A stretch of DNA of 64,000 nucleotides from Marinobacter zhejiangensis (GTDB lineage: Bacteria > Pseudomonadota > Gammaproteobacteria > Pseudomonadales > Oleiphilaceae): the NCBI RefSeq assembly GCF_900114775.1, contig NZ_FOUE01000001.1:496001-560000 (forward strand). Reading direction: 5' to 3'. The notes under the pieces are model-generated. The model was not told the origin of the DNA and ran no database searches. It worked only from the letters and a program-made list of their open reading frames with translations. Position 1 is the first letter of the stretch. Each line of letters begins with the position of its first letter. Below are positions 42,950 to 51,388 of this stretch, one piece after another. The translations under genes were made by a program, and so were the position numbers.

Positions 42950-44766
42950 TGTCCACCTTCCTCCATTTGGGCAGCCCCAACCGGCTGCACCAACAGTGAT
43001 TTGAGATAATCTGTTGATGGTCGAACCAGGAAGAAGCATTCGCCGTCAGTAAACACATCGCTATGGGGCTCCACCGGCACCAATCGCTCGTCGCCGGTCA
43101 GCTCCCATGTGCCGGATTCGACGCAGCCCGCACCTTGCAACGCACCCATATCAGACACGCGCTCTCCCGCCTGAAGGTAAACCGTGCCATGGACATAGCT
43201 CTTCAGTCCGCCCTCAGCCACCATCCAGTAGGTGCGCCCGGCCTCCAGCGGCACCTGAATCACCGTGCATTCCTCCGGCATGGTCAGGCACGACGCCTGA
43301 TTGTCGGCCAGCAGGCTCAGCAGTGACTGTGGTAACTCGGTCCCGGCCGGAACCACCGCAAACATGTCGGCCACCGCCACCGGGTCGTTCACATCCACCA
43401 CGGGGGTATCCTGCCAGCGACTCTCCTGGAGCAGGATCGCATCAATGCGGCCAACCACCGCCGGGTTGGCTGCGGCAAAGTCGCTGTCACGCAGGCGGCG
43501 CAGCTCCCTCACCCCATAGGCCGCCAGATCGAATCGCAGGTAGGCGTAATCGAAGTCCTCAACGCTGACCTTCCCGGCCTCCAGTCGGCCGGCCTGGCTG
43601 GCCGCAGCCCAGGCCCGCAGATCCGCAACCGGTGTATTGATCAGCACCAGCACCGTGGCCATCACCAGCGCCATGACTTTGTTGGTGCGCTGGATTGAGG
43701 CCAGTGCGTGGCTGCGCTTCCAGACCACCAGTACGGCATAGCTGACGGTAAAGCCGGCGATCAGCAACTGGAGTGTCGCGGCCCACAAGCGATCAACCGT
43801 CAGACCGTACTGTTCGATTCGCAGCCCCAGTGCCCAGGCCGCCAACAGGGAGTTGAACGGCAGCAGGGCCACCGCGAGGTACACCAGGGTCCGTAACCAG
43901 ACCGGGTAAGGCGCTTTATCCGGGTTCTCACTCAAGGCCGAGTTAAAGAAAAACAGCAGGATCAGCGCCAGCCACATCATCAACAGGGCCGCGTGGCCGG
44001 TCTCCCAGATCCGTTCAAGCCCGGTGAATGGCAAGGCCGCCAGGAACAGCACCATGATCAGTGCGGCCAGTGGCAACAGCGCCTTGGTCAGCCCTTCGCA
44101 CATGGCCTGTACGGTGGCAATCAGGCGAATCCGCTCGCGGATCAGCACCAGCCCCCAGCCGCCGACCAGGGCGGTCACCGGGTAGACAAACAGCAGCTCC
44201 TCAAACAGTTCGCTGAAGAAATCAATGTCGATGACTTTGAACAGCCCGGCCCAAAGCAGCAGCAGGCCCCAGAACACAGCAATAAACAGCCACAGCTGGA
44301 CCAGGGTCAGGGCATTCTGCCAGGACAGCTCCAGCAACTGGCGATAGTCAAACCGCGCCTGCTGGTTAATGCACCATACCCGGAAAAACAGCGCCAGGAT
44401 GAACAGCGTCACAACCGTGCTGACCGTCAGGACAAAGCCAAAGTAACCTCGGGTGGGCCCAGGTAAGGCGGCGTCCCAGTTCAGCCACCCCAGGTGCCAA
44501 CCCAAACCACCCAGCAGGAGCAGCAACGGCCCCAGTACCCAGGCGTTGCGACGGTCCGTCAGCCGCTCCAGCCCCAGGTAGTAGAACAGGGGGACCCCGA
44601 TCGCCATGCTGTAGAACAGGAACATCCAGCGTGGATCGGTGGCTGGCCACAGCTCGTTATCCACAGCAAGGTGCAGGAAATAAAGGGCATAGCCCTGGAT
44701 CACGGCCAGGATGATCAAGCCGTATCGGCTGACGGAATCAAGTTTGCTGGTTATGGTGGGGATCAA
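42946..44766 (-). CDS. DUF4153-family large membrane protein
   Basis: 606 residues if the TTG at 44766 is used, chosen because ggagg lies eight bases upstream; a TTG at 44781 adds five residues without a ribosome site. Residues 1-375 hold about 10-11 predicted spans, as in DUF4153 proteins. The C-terminal 230 residues are soluble and probably periplasmic. The function is unknown. It lies in a four-gene operon: lipoprotein (46103), SGNH hydrolase, this gene, then LOG. Confidence 0.85.
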   Translation of the reverse strand: MIPTITSKLDSVSRYGLIILAVIQGYALYFLHLAVDNELWPATDPRWMFLFYSMAIGVPLFYYLGLERLTDRRNAWVLGPLLLLLGGLGWHLGWLNWDAALPGPTRGYFGFVLTVSTVVTLFILALFFRVWCINQQARFDYRQLLELSWQNALTLVQLWLFIAVFWGLLLLWAGLFKVIDIDFFSELFEELLFVYPVTALVGGWGLVLIRERIRLIATVQAMCEGLTKALLPLAALIMVLFLAALPFTGLERIWETGHAALLMMWLALILLFFFNSALSENPDKAPYPVWLRTLVYLAVALLPFNSLLAAWALGLRIEQYGLTVDRLWAATLQLLIAGFTVSYAVLVVWKRSHALASIQRTNKVMALVMATVLVLINTPVADLRAWAAASQAGRLEAGKVSVEDFDYAYLRFDLAAYGVRELRRLRDSDFAAANPAVVGRIDAILLQESRWQDTPVVDVNDPVAVADMFAVVPAGTELPQSLLSLLADNQASCLTMPEECTVIQVPLEAGRTYWMVAEGGLKSYVHGTVYLQAGERVSDMGALQGAGCVESGTWELTGDERLVPVEPHSDVFTDGECFFLVRPSTDYLKSLLVQPVGAAQMEEGGQ

Positions 44767-44801
44767 GGAATAGGCCTCCAATGCCTGTCAATCAATGCGG
44801 G

Positions 44802-45518
44802 TCACGCTTGGCGGCTCAGGTGCCAGTCAGTAATCCGCTGCGCGCCGTATTGCCCCCAGAGTGTGTAAGCGTCACGACCGGGGTGAAAACCGTCGCTGGC
44901 CATCAGGTTAGCGTCCAGGGGAAACGGCACGGCCAGGTAATCACAGCCCGCCTCAGCGGCGCATACCGACTGCAACAGACCGTTCAGCTGATCGGCCCGT
45001 AACCCAAGATACCAGCGCAGGGGCTGTGGTAGCGCCGGGAATCGCCCCATGGGCGGGACGGCCGTAAACAGGATATAACGGACATTCAGCCGGGTACGAA
45101 GGTCAGCCACCAGCGCCCCCAGGTTGGCTTGCCAGTCCCGGGTCCCGGTGCGGCCGGTGACATCATTAACCCCCACCGAGACCAGCGCAACGTCATAGGA
45201 CTCCGTTGGCTGTTCTGCCAGCGCCGTTAGCACATCACTGCTGGTTCGCCCGGTCTGTGCCAACAGTGTCCAGCTGACCCGGTGGCGTTCAGCCAACGCA
45301 GTGACCAAGCGCCCCGAAAGTGCCTCGTCCTGGTGCCGGGCACCCACACCCGCCGCCGCAGAATCTCCCAGGATCAGCACCCGTAACGGAGCGCCCTCCC
45401 CCTGCTGGCCATGGCGCTCCCCTGGGGGCTCTGGCAACCGCGGGGTATCCCGCCGGACACGGCGCCCCTGGATCAACAGGAACGGCAGCAACAATAACGT
45501 CGATAATGGATACAACAC
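44802..45518 (-). CDS. SGNH/GDSL-family hydrolase
   Basis: 238 residues from a GTG at 45518 with ggagga seven bases upstream. After an N-terminal hydrophobic segment (YPLSTLLLLPFLLIQ), possibly a membrane anchor, block I ILGDSAAAGVG, block III VGVNDVTG and block V DGFHPG give the Ser, Asn and Asp/His residues of the SGNH catalytic set. Members are esterases, lipases or peptidoglycan/sugar deacetylases. The gene starts 3 bases after the lipoprotein stop, so the two are coupled. Confidence 0.9.
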   Translation of the reverse strand: MLYPLSTLLLLPFLLIQGRRVRRDTPRLPEPPGERHGQQGEGAPLRVLILGDSAAAGVGARHQDEALSGRLVTALAERHRVSWTLLAQTGRTSSDVLTALAEQPTESYDVALVSVGVNDVTGRTGTRDWQANLGALVADLRTRLNVRYILFTAVPPMGRFPALPQPLRWYLGLRADQLNGLLQSVCAAEAGCDYLAVPFPLDANLMASDGFHPGRDAYTLWGQYGAQRITDWHLSRQA

Positions 45519-45521
45519 GGG

Positions 45522-46103
45522 CTAGTCCTCCCCGTCGGCCTGGGGCAGGCGGTAGGCATGCTCAAGCGCTGCCTGCCATTGCCTCTGCAACTCCGGATCC
45601 TCGCAGTCCAACCCGTCCAGCGGCGCCAGCTGCTGCATAGCCCCCCAGTCCAGGGTTCCCTCTCGGGTCAGGTAATCCACCAGGCGCAGCCGGTAATGGC
45701 CAAACCGGCAGTTGTCAGGGTCGCGCTCGGCATTGGCAAACACCGGCACCTCAACCAGGCTCGGCTGCTCTGAGCGTGGCGGCGCCAGGGTGCTGGTGGT
45801 AAACGCCGCATCCCCATAGCCAGCATGGCTGATCACCCAGAACTGGGTGTCCAGGTAGCTGGCCGGCATCGCCATGTGAAACGCAAGGTGCGATTGTCCT
45901 TCGATGGAAAATTCACCGACAGCGCCGGTCTCCGCAACCAATTCACTCTGGTGAAGGTTACGGACCACCGCACCGGTCACCGGTGCGCCGTTGTCGGCAT
46001 CGAACACCATTCCGGACACTGGCTGAACCGTCCACATGTCCGTAACCATGGGCACACAACCAGCCAGCAATAACCCGATCCCTAGCCCTAAAACCGCTCT
46101 CAC
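45522..46103 (-). CDS. Lipoprotein with carboxypeptidase-regulatory-like domain
   Basis: 193 residues from the GTG at 46103; a GTG at 46115 is also possible, but ggag sits 6 bases before the chosen one and R at position 2 suits a lipoprotein signal. The lipobox is LAGC near residue 16. Residues about 30-110 (SGMVFDADNGAPVTGAVV) resemble a carboxypeptidase-regulatory/transthyretin-like beta-sandwich. The C-terminal 70 residues are unrecognised. It heads the operon with SGNH, DUF4153 and LOG genes. Confidence 0.65.
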   Translation of the reverse strand: MRAVLGLGIGLLLAGCVPMVTDMWTVQPVSGMVFDADNGAPVTGAVVRNLHQSELVAETGAVGEFSIEGQSHLAFHMAMPASYLDTQFWVISHAGYGDAAFTTSTLAPPRSEQPSLVEVPVFANAERDPDNCRFGHYRLRLVDYLTREGTLDWGAMQQLAPLDGLDCEDPELQRQWQAALEHAYRLPQADGED

Positions 46104-46172
46104 GAGGCTCTCCACGAACTCTGTTTGTATCTCCCAAAGGTATACAAAACAAAGGAATTTAGCGACTACTCG

Positions 46173-47201
46173 TCAGTGTGACAACACGGAGGGCACAGGC
46201 GAAACAGCGGACGCCACGTAACTGAAACGGCGGCGGTACTGTTCCATGGTACAGCCCACCGTGCGCTTGAACAGGCGACGAAACGAACTGGCGTCTTCGT
46301 AACCCACCTGCCAGATAATCTGGGCAGTCTGCTCCCGGCTCGATTCCAGCAGGTGCTTGGCCGCCTCCACCCGCAACTGCTGCAGGTACGACAGTGGGGT
46401 TTCTCCCGTGGCCTCTTTGAAGCGACGCTTGAACGTACGGTGACCGAGACCGGCGACTTCGGCAACCTCATCAATCACTACCGGTTCGGAATAATGCTGC
46501 TCCAGCCACTCCTGGGCCCGCTTCACCGCCGTATCGTTATGGGCCTTGTGACCAAAGAAGCTCATATAGGGCATCTGCTCCGAGCGGCGGTTATCCATCA
46601 CCAACAACTTGCTGCAGGCCAGGGCGAGAGCTGGTGAGGCCAGCCGCTCCACGAGGTACAGGCACAGGTCAACAAAGGCATTGGCACCACCGGCGCAGAT
46701 TACCTGGCCATTGTCTACGAGCAGTTGCTCCTCATCCAGCCGCAGCGTCGGGTAACGTTTGCGGAATAATGAGGCCGCGCGCCAATGGGTTGTGGCCACT
46801 TGGCCATCCAGCAAACCGGCCTCCGCCAGTACAAAACTGCCGGTGCACACACTGGCCATCACAGCACCACGCTGGTATGCCGCCTGCAGCCACGGAAACA
46901 GCGGCGTCAGGCTCCGCAGGCTCTGATCCAGCCGTTGCGGCGAAGCCACTGCCTCACCTCCCGAGCCCAACACAATCACGTCCGGCTGGAACGACGCCCG
47001 TTCACAGGTCGGCACCACCAAAACCCCGCTATACCCCCGGACCGGTTGATCATCCAGAGTCACCAGCTGACAGTCGAACGTGCTGGTGGCCGCTTGCCCG
47101 GGCAGGTGGGCACAGTAGTTGGCGGTCGCGAGGAAATCCATCACGCCGTAAACCCCGGACGCATGGCAGTTGGGAAGCGCAACAACAGCAACCTTGATCA
47201 T
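46173..47201 (-). CDS. GlxA/FtrA-type AraC-family regulator with DJ-1/PfpI domain
   Basis: 342 residues from the ATG at 47201, eight bases after aaagga; an ATG two codons earlier is less well spaced. Residues about 3-190 are a DJ-1/PfpI-like class I glutamine amidotransferase fold with ASVCTGSFVLAEAGLLDG carrying the elbow cysteine. Residues about 235-335 hold two AraC helix-turn-helix units (VIDEVAEVAGLGHRTFKRRF and IIWQVGYEDASSFRRLFKR). Such proteins often control catabolism of quaternary amines or related compounds. The divergent neighbour is an alpha/beta hydrolase. Confidence 0.92.
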   Translation of the reverse strand: MIKVAVVALPNCHASGVYGVMDFLATANYCAHLPGQAATSTFDCQLVTLDDQPVRGYSGVLVVPTCERASFQPDVIVLGSGGEAVASPQRLDQSLRSLTPLFPWLQAAYQRGAVMASVCTGSFVLAEAGLLDGQVATTHWRAASLFRKRYPTLRLDEEQLLVDNGQVICAGGANAFVDLCLYLVERLASPALALACSKLLVMDNRRSEQMPYMSFFGHKAHNDTAVKRAQEWLEQHYSEPVVIDEVAEVAGLGHRTFKRRFKEATGETPLSYLQQLRVEAAKHLLESSREQTAQIIWQVGYEDASSFRRLFKRTVGCTMEQYRRRFSYVASAVSPVPSVLSH

Positions 47202-47321
47202 GACCATGTCCTTTTTCGCATCTACAATGTCAAATATGACACTCCTTTGGGATGCCGGCAAGCCCTAACCTGAAGCTGTCATCCATTACGGCCGAAAGGC
47301 CGAATCAGGGAGGCTAAGGCC

Positions 47322-48224
47322 ATGACCATCCATATGAGAAACCTGAGTACTGCCACGGCACCCCAGACCCAGCCACGCAATTTCCAGCATGAGGCGCTTC
47401 GCCTGGGCCTGCAGCTGTACACCCGGCTGTCTGCCGAGGGAGCAGCAAAGCTGGTGGAGCGGCTGGCGTTTACCCCGGATCGGTTGCCCATGCCGTCACG
47501 CTATGAGTACCTGCTGGATCTGGCCGACAGCCACACCCAGCTCCACCATGGCCCCCATACCCTGCCCATTTACAGCTGGGGCGATGGCCCGACCATCCTT
47601 GGCGTTCATGGCTGGTCTGGTGCCGGTATCCAGTTTGGCGCCTACATCGAACCTCTGGTCGCCGCCGGTTACCGGGTGGTGCTTTACGACGCGCCCGCCC
47701 ACGGCCGCGCCCAGGGCGAACGCACAGACCTGTATGAAATGACCGAGGTACTGGCCAAGGTGGCCCATCAGGTTGGCCCGCTGCATGCCATCATCGCCCA
47801 TTCACTGGGCAGTATTGCCGCCGGTCGCGCCCTGGTGGACGGCCTCGACGCCAGCAGGCTGGTGCTGTTGGCGCCACCCGCCAGCCTGTCGGAGGTGGTC
47901 AACGAAATGGGCCATCAGATGGGGCTGAGTACGGATGCCCTGGCGGAGCACCGGAAGCGGATGGAAACCCGCTTTGGGGGTGATGTCTGGCAGCAGCTAT
48001 CTCTGGAAGAACTGGCGCCTCAACTGAGGCAACAGGGACTGGTAGTGATCGACAGCGACGACGCGGATGTCAGCGCAGACCAGAGCGCACGGGTCTACCA
48101 CAACTGGCCCGACTCAGAACTGATGTCAGCCGACGGCCTGGGCCACCACCGGATGCTGCGAGCGCCGCAGGTGGTTGACGCAGTCGCCGATTTCCTGACC
48201 CGTGACCGAGTCGTTCCACACTAA
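47322..48224 (+). CDS. Alpha/beta hydrolase
   Basis: 300 residues. The fold is marked by GVHGWSGAGIQFGAYIEPL (HG near the oxyanion loop), the nucleophile elbow IIAHSLGSIAAGRAL, and a late histidine in DGLGHHRMLRAP. An ATG at 47331 could also serve. It lacks a signal peptide, so it is cytosolic. It is divergent from the GlxA-type regulator with 120 bases between the starts and may be under its control. The substrate is unknown. Confidence 0.88.
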   Translation: MTIHMRNLSTATAPQTQPRNFQHEALRLGLQLYTRLSAEGAAKLVERLAFTPDRLPMPSRYEYLLDLADSHTQLHHGPHTLPIYSWGDGPTILGVHGWSGAGIQFGAYIEPLVAAGYRVVLYDAPAHGRAQGERTDLYEMTEVLAKVAHQVGPLHAIIAHSLGSIAAGRALVDGLDASRLVLLAPPASLSEVVNEMGHQMGLSTDALAEHRKRMETRFGGDVWQQLSLEELAPQLRQQGLVVIDSDDADVSADQSARVYHNWPDSELMSADGLGHHRMLRAPQVVDAVADFLTRDRVVPH

Positions 48225-48243
48225 TCTCAGAATCGCACCCTTG

Positions 48244-48270
48244 CCGCGGCTTCGGCCGCGGTCTTTTTTT
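48244..48270 (+). terminator. Intrinsic terminator with UUCG tetraloop
   Basis: The 7-base arms ccgcggc (48244-48250) and gccgcgg (48255-48261) close a ttcg loop as C(UUCG)G, an unusually stable form, followed by tc and seven T residues (48264-48270). Confidence 0.92.
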
Positions 48271-48513
48271 CGCGTTCAGCCCACCCCCGCAACAACCTGC
48301 GCCCCATCAAGCTCCGAACACTTCATTTAACTAATATTTACAAACGCGAACACTAAGCAAAATATATTATTTTTCATAAAGCTACAGACAAATTAGAACA
48401 GAGAAATACACCCGCCTCCGACTCCACCCCCCATTTTAGGGATGTGCCCCGATGTTCCCCTGGCTTACGTTCTCTGGCGTTAGCTCATTGATTTGTGGAC
48501 AACGAGGATTGTC
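48271..48513 (+). promoter_or_regulatory. AT-rich upstream region of the large lipoprotein gene
   Basis: About 240 bases with a marked AT-rich core at 48325-48405. No gene is supportable here. The region ends with a gagga ribosome binding site just before the ATG at 48514. The composition suggests a regulated promoter, but I could not choose a single -35/-10 pair. Confidence 0.35.
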
Positions 48514-50187
48514 ATGGAAAACTTCAAGAAACTGGCATTGGCAGCAGCGATCTCTTCATCAATTGCACTCACCGGCTGTGGCGGCAGCAGCGGCGGTTCT
48601 TCCAGCGATACCGGAGGCACAGGGGACACTGGCGGCGGCAGTACAGCCACTGAAACCGGCGTGTTTGTCGACAGCGCGGTGATTGGGATCAATTACACCA
48701 CCTCACCAAGCGGCCAGACGGGTAAAACCAACGACCTGGGCGAATACGACTATGCCCCGGGCGATACGGTTATTTTCAGCATCGGCGGCATTGATCTGCC
48801 AGCGGTAGAGGCCACCGGCCGGATCACTCCGGCGGATATGGGCAACGGTGGCACCGACTGGGGCAACGACCCCACCGTCATTAACATTCTGCGCCTGCTG
48901 CAGACCCTGGACGCTGATGGTGACCCCAGCAACGGCATCTCCATCACCGAAGCAATCCACACCGCGCTCCAGGATATCGACCTGGACCCGGCCATCAGCA
49001 AGTCCGACTTTGAAACCCAGGCCAACAGTGCCCTCGGCTCCACCGGTGCAGGCCTCATACTGATTGACGAAATCGACGCGATCAACCATTTCCAGGACTC
49101 CCAGTCCGGCGACTTGATCGGCAGCTGGAAGTTTGTTGAAGCCAATGGCGGTATCAACGTCCTGACGTTCATCAATGACAGCGAATACCTGATTGCCCAT
49201 TCCCACAACGACGGCGAGGAACAGCGGGCTGCCAGCGCTGAGTATGGCTCCTACGAATGGGACAGCAGCGCAGGAACCCTGACGCTGACCCGCATCGATC
49301 AGTCTGACGGCAGTGGTGGCCTGGCCGATAACTTCGACACGGCTTCCTGGACCATGCAGTTGCAAGACGGCGCGATGGTTCTTGCCAGGGATGGCGAAGA
49401 AGCGGTGTTTACCCCCGTCCGTAACGCCAAGGACAGCCTGGTGGGCAGCTGGTACATCAGCGACGGCCCGGATCAACACAACGTACTGACTATTCTTGAT
49501 GACACCAGCTATGTGGTCGCCCACAGCGCCAATCAGGAAGCCTACGGTTCTGCAGAGCCAGAGGCAGTATCCTCGGAATGGGGCAGCTACAGCTTCAGTG
49601 GTTCCACCTTTAAAGTAACCGCCGTTTCAGCAGAACTGGATGGCCCTGGCGGCCTCTATGACGCCCCATCCGAGGGCGGGGTCGGAGCGGTAGACGGTCC
49701 GGCTCGCCTGCATCCGACCGGGCAACTGACCCTGGCGGATAACGGTGCTGACGGTAACTTCACACTCCGCCGCCTGGGTCGTTACTCGGTCACCCTCAAG
49801 GACTTTGAAGGCGACACCAAGCAGGTCTATGTCGAGGCCAGCGGGAATGATTTCATGGATGTGGTCCAGGTGTTCAGCTTTGCCGATATCGACGGTGGTG
49901 CGCCTACGGTATCAGGCACGTTTGACATGACCGCCTCAGAGAGCGAGGAGATTACCATCACACTGGACGTCGACGGTGCCGGCGACATGTACTTCGAGCA
50001 CGTGGGAGAGACCAATGTCATCGACAACAACTGGTCGGTATGGACTTCCGGCGCCCTCAGTTACACCGAAGGCGGGGTGGAATGGACGTATCTGCCGGTC
50101 AAGGGCAATGGCCCCTACACCACGCTGATCTACCAGGCCGACATGGACCTGATGTTCATTACAAACCTGAACTTCGGCCCCATGTAA
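48514..50187 (+). CDS. Large surface lipoprotein with duplicated beta domain
   Basis: 557 residues from the ATG at 48514 (gagga upstream). The signal ends at lipobox ALTGC (cysteine near residue 21), then a Gly/Ser/Thr linker (about 22-45). A beta-rich first region starts TGVFVDSAVIGINY, common in bacterial adhesin-like lipoproteins. Two similar domains follow: residues about 202-300 (LIGSWKF...LTFINDSEYLIAHS) and about 309-395 (LVGSWYI...LTILDDTSYVVAHS), an internal duplication. A C-terminal beta region closes the protein. The function is not recognised. It is a single-gene unit with its own promoter region and terminator. Confidence 0.8.
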   Translation: MENFKKLALAAAISSSIALTGCGGSSGGSSSDTGGTGDTGGGSTATETGVFVDSAVIGINYTTSPSGQTGKTNDLGEYDYAPGDTVIFSIGGIDLPAVEATGRITPADMGNGGTDWGNDPTVINILRLLQTLDADGDPSNGISITEAIHTALQDIDLDPAISKSDFETQANSALGSTGAGLILIDEIDAINHFQDSQSGDLIGSWKFVEANGGINVLTFINDSEYLIAHSHNDGEEQRAASAEYGSYEWDSSAGTLTLTRIDQSDGSGGLADNFDTASWTMQLQDGAMVLARDGEEAVFTPVRNAKDSLVGSWYISDGPDQHNVLTILDDTSYVVAHSANQEAYGSAEPEAVSSEWGSYSFSGSTFKVTAVSAELDGPGGLYDAPSEGGVGAVDGPARLHPTGQLTLADNGADGNFTLRRLGRYSVTLKDFEGDTKQVYVEASGNDFMDVVQVFSFADIDGGAPTVSGTFDMTASESEEITITLDVDGAGDMYFEHVGETNVIDNNWSVWTSGALSYTEGGVEWTYLPVKGNGPYTTLIYQADMDLMFITNLNFGPM

Positions 50188-50208
50188 CAGCAGTAGCACT
50201 GAAAAACG

Positions 50209-50235
50209 AGAGCCCGCGATTGCGGGCTCTTTTTG
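50209..50235 (+). terminator. Intrinsic terminator after the surface lipoprotein gene
   Basis: The 9-base arms agagcccgc (50209-50217) and gcgggctct (50222-50230) with a four-base loop are followed by five T residues. Confidence 0.92.
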
Positions 50236-50251
50236 TTGGTCCATCCAGTGC

Positions 50252-50806
50252 TCACGGCACCACCAGGCGCCGGGCCTGGGAGTAGCGGGTACGCCAGTAG
50301 CTGCTCTGTAGCGACGACTCTGTCACCCCCTGCGACGAAGACGCATGGATGAAGCGGTCATCGCCCATAAAGATACCGGCATGGCCGTTGCGGCCGTTGC
50401 TGTGGAAAAACACCAGGTCGCCGGGTTGCAGCTGGCTGCGCCCCACAGCCTGCCCCAATCCCACCATCTCACCGGTGGTTCGGGGCAACGGGTGGTCAAA
50501 GGCTTCGCGGTAGGCCGCGCGGATAAAACCGGAGCAGTCAAAGCCGGACGAGGTGGTACCGCCATAGCGATAGGGCACACCCTGATAGCGGCTAAAGACC
50601 TTTTGCAGCATGACCAGCTTCGCCAACGCATCCTGCTCGGCAAACACTGCCTCCTCTTGAGGCTGCCCCGTTGCGACACCGGGAACCACCGATACCGGCG
50701 GCAACGTTTGCGGCTGACTGGCACAGCCCGCAAGCACGAGCGCGCCAAGCACCAGCGCGGCCACAGTCCGACGGCTGTTCCTCAGCTGTGTTGTTGTCTC
50801 TGCCAT
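50252..50806 (-). CDS. NlpC/P60-family peptidoglycan endopeptidase lipoprotein
   Basis: 184 residues from the ATG at 50806; ATGs at 50812 and a start at 50827 are alternatives. The lipobox LAGC is near residue 28. Residues about 65-180 are the NlpC/P60 domain with catalytic cysteine in SGFDCSGFIRAAY, histidine in NGHAGIFMG and a third polar residue in FIHASS. It cuts gamma-D-Glu-diaminopimelate bonds in cell-wall stem peptides. It may be read from the same strand as the giant RHS-like gene, but an 80-base gap separates it from the candidate immunity gene. Confidence 0.93.
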   Translation of the reverse strand: MAETTTQLRNSRRTVAALVLGALVLAGCASQPQTLPPVSVVPGVATGQPQEEAVFAEQDALAKLVMLQKVFSRYQGVPYRYGGTTSSGFDCSGFIRAAYREAFDHPLPRTTGEMVGLGQAVGRSQLQPGDLVFFHSNGRNGHAGIFMGDDRFIHASSSQGVTESSLQSSYWRTRYSQARRLVVP

Positions 50807-50885
50807 GGCCATGCCCCGTTCGTACACCCTGCTCTCCGCCCTCAGGATAGCGCGGAACGGTTAACGCCGAAACAATGCTGGAGTG

Positions 50886-51371
50886 TTAGTCCAATACAAT
50901 GCCAAAAGTACCGTTGTGATGGCTTTCGATGCACCACCGGGACGTCTTACTGATAATCCAAGTATCGAAGTCCTGATCAAACAAAGAGGAGGCAACGGAT
51001 TCCACATCCGCCAGCGGCATCAAAACTGCGGGGCGATCCGCGTTGCTCCAAATCACGACGACCGGTTCATCGTCCAGCCCGGCGATTTTGATTATTTCCT
51101 TCAGGAGCTGCGGGCGCTGCTCCTCCGACTCCCAGTTAAACTGGATTTTTCGAGTGGCCAAGGTCCAATCTATGCCGCCCCAGCTGGTTACGGGGAAATG
51201 ATCTCTAACCCATTCCCAGGATGTATCAACAAACTCTAACTGGTACTTAATCCCCCGAGCGTCCAACTCCGCAATAACATCGGCAATCAGCGCTGCGCGG
51301 GCACGGGCCTCGGTGGCAGCTTTCAGTTGCTTGCGCTTTCGTTCTAATAGGGTTCGACGCTCTTCATCCAC
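50886..51371 (-). CDS. Candidate immunity protein of the giant RHS-like toxin
   Basis: 161 residues from a GTG at 51371. The first 40 residues form a basic helix (RRTLLERKRKQLKAATEARARAALI); the rest is acidic and mixed alpha/beta, including FDQDFDTWIISKTSRWC and IESHHNGTFGIVLD. There is no signal peptide, so it is cytosolic. The pattern of W and HH-x-G near the end resembles small proteins found beside polymorphic toxins, but I cannot name an Imm family. It starts 17 bases after the toxin gene stop on the same strand, the standard toxin-immunity order. Function is inferred from this position and its single-domain nature. Confidence 0.6.
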   Translation of the reverse strand: MDEERRTLLERKRKQLKAATEARARAALIADVIAELDARGIKYQLEFVDTSWEWVRDHFPVTSWGGIDWTLATRKIQFNWESEEQRPQLLKEIIKIAGLDDEPVVVIWSNADRPAVLMPLADVESVASSLFDQDFDTWIISKTSRWCIESHHNGTFGIVLD

Positions 51372-51388
51372 AGTATTGCATTCCCGAA

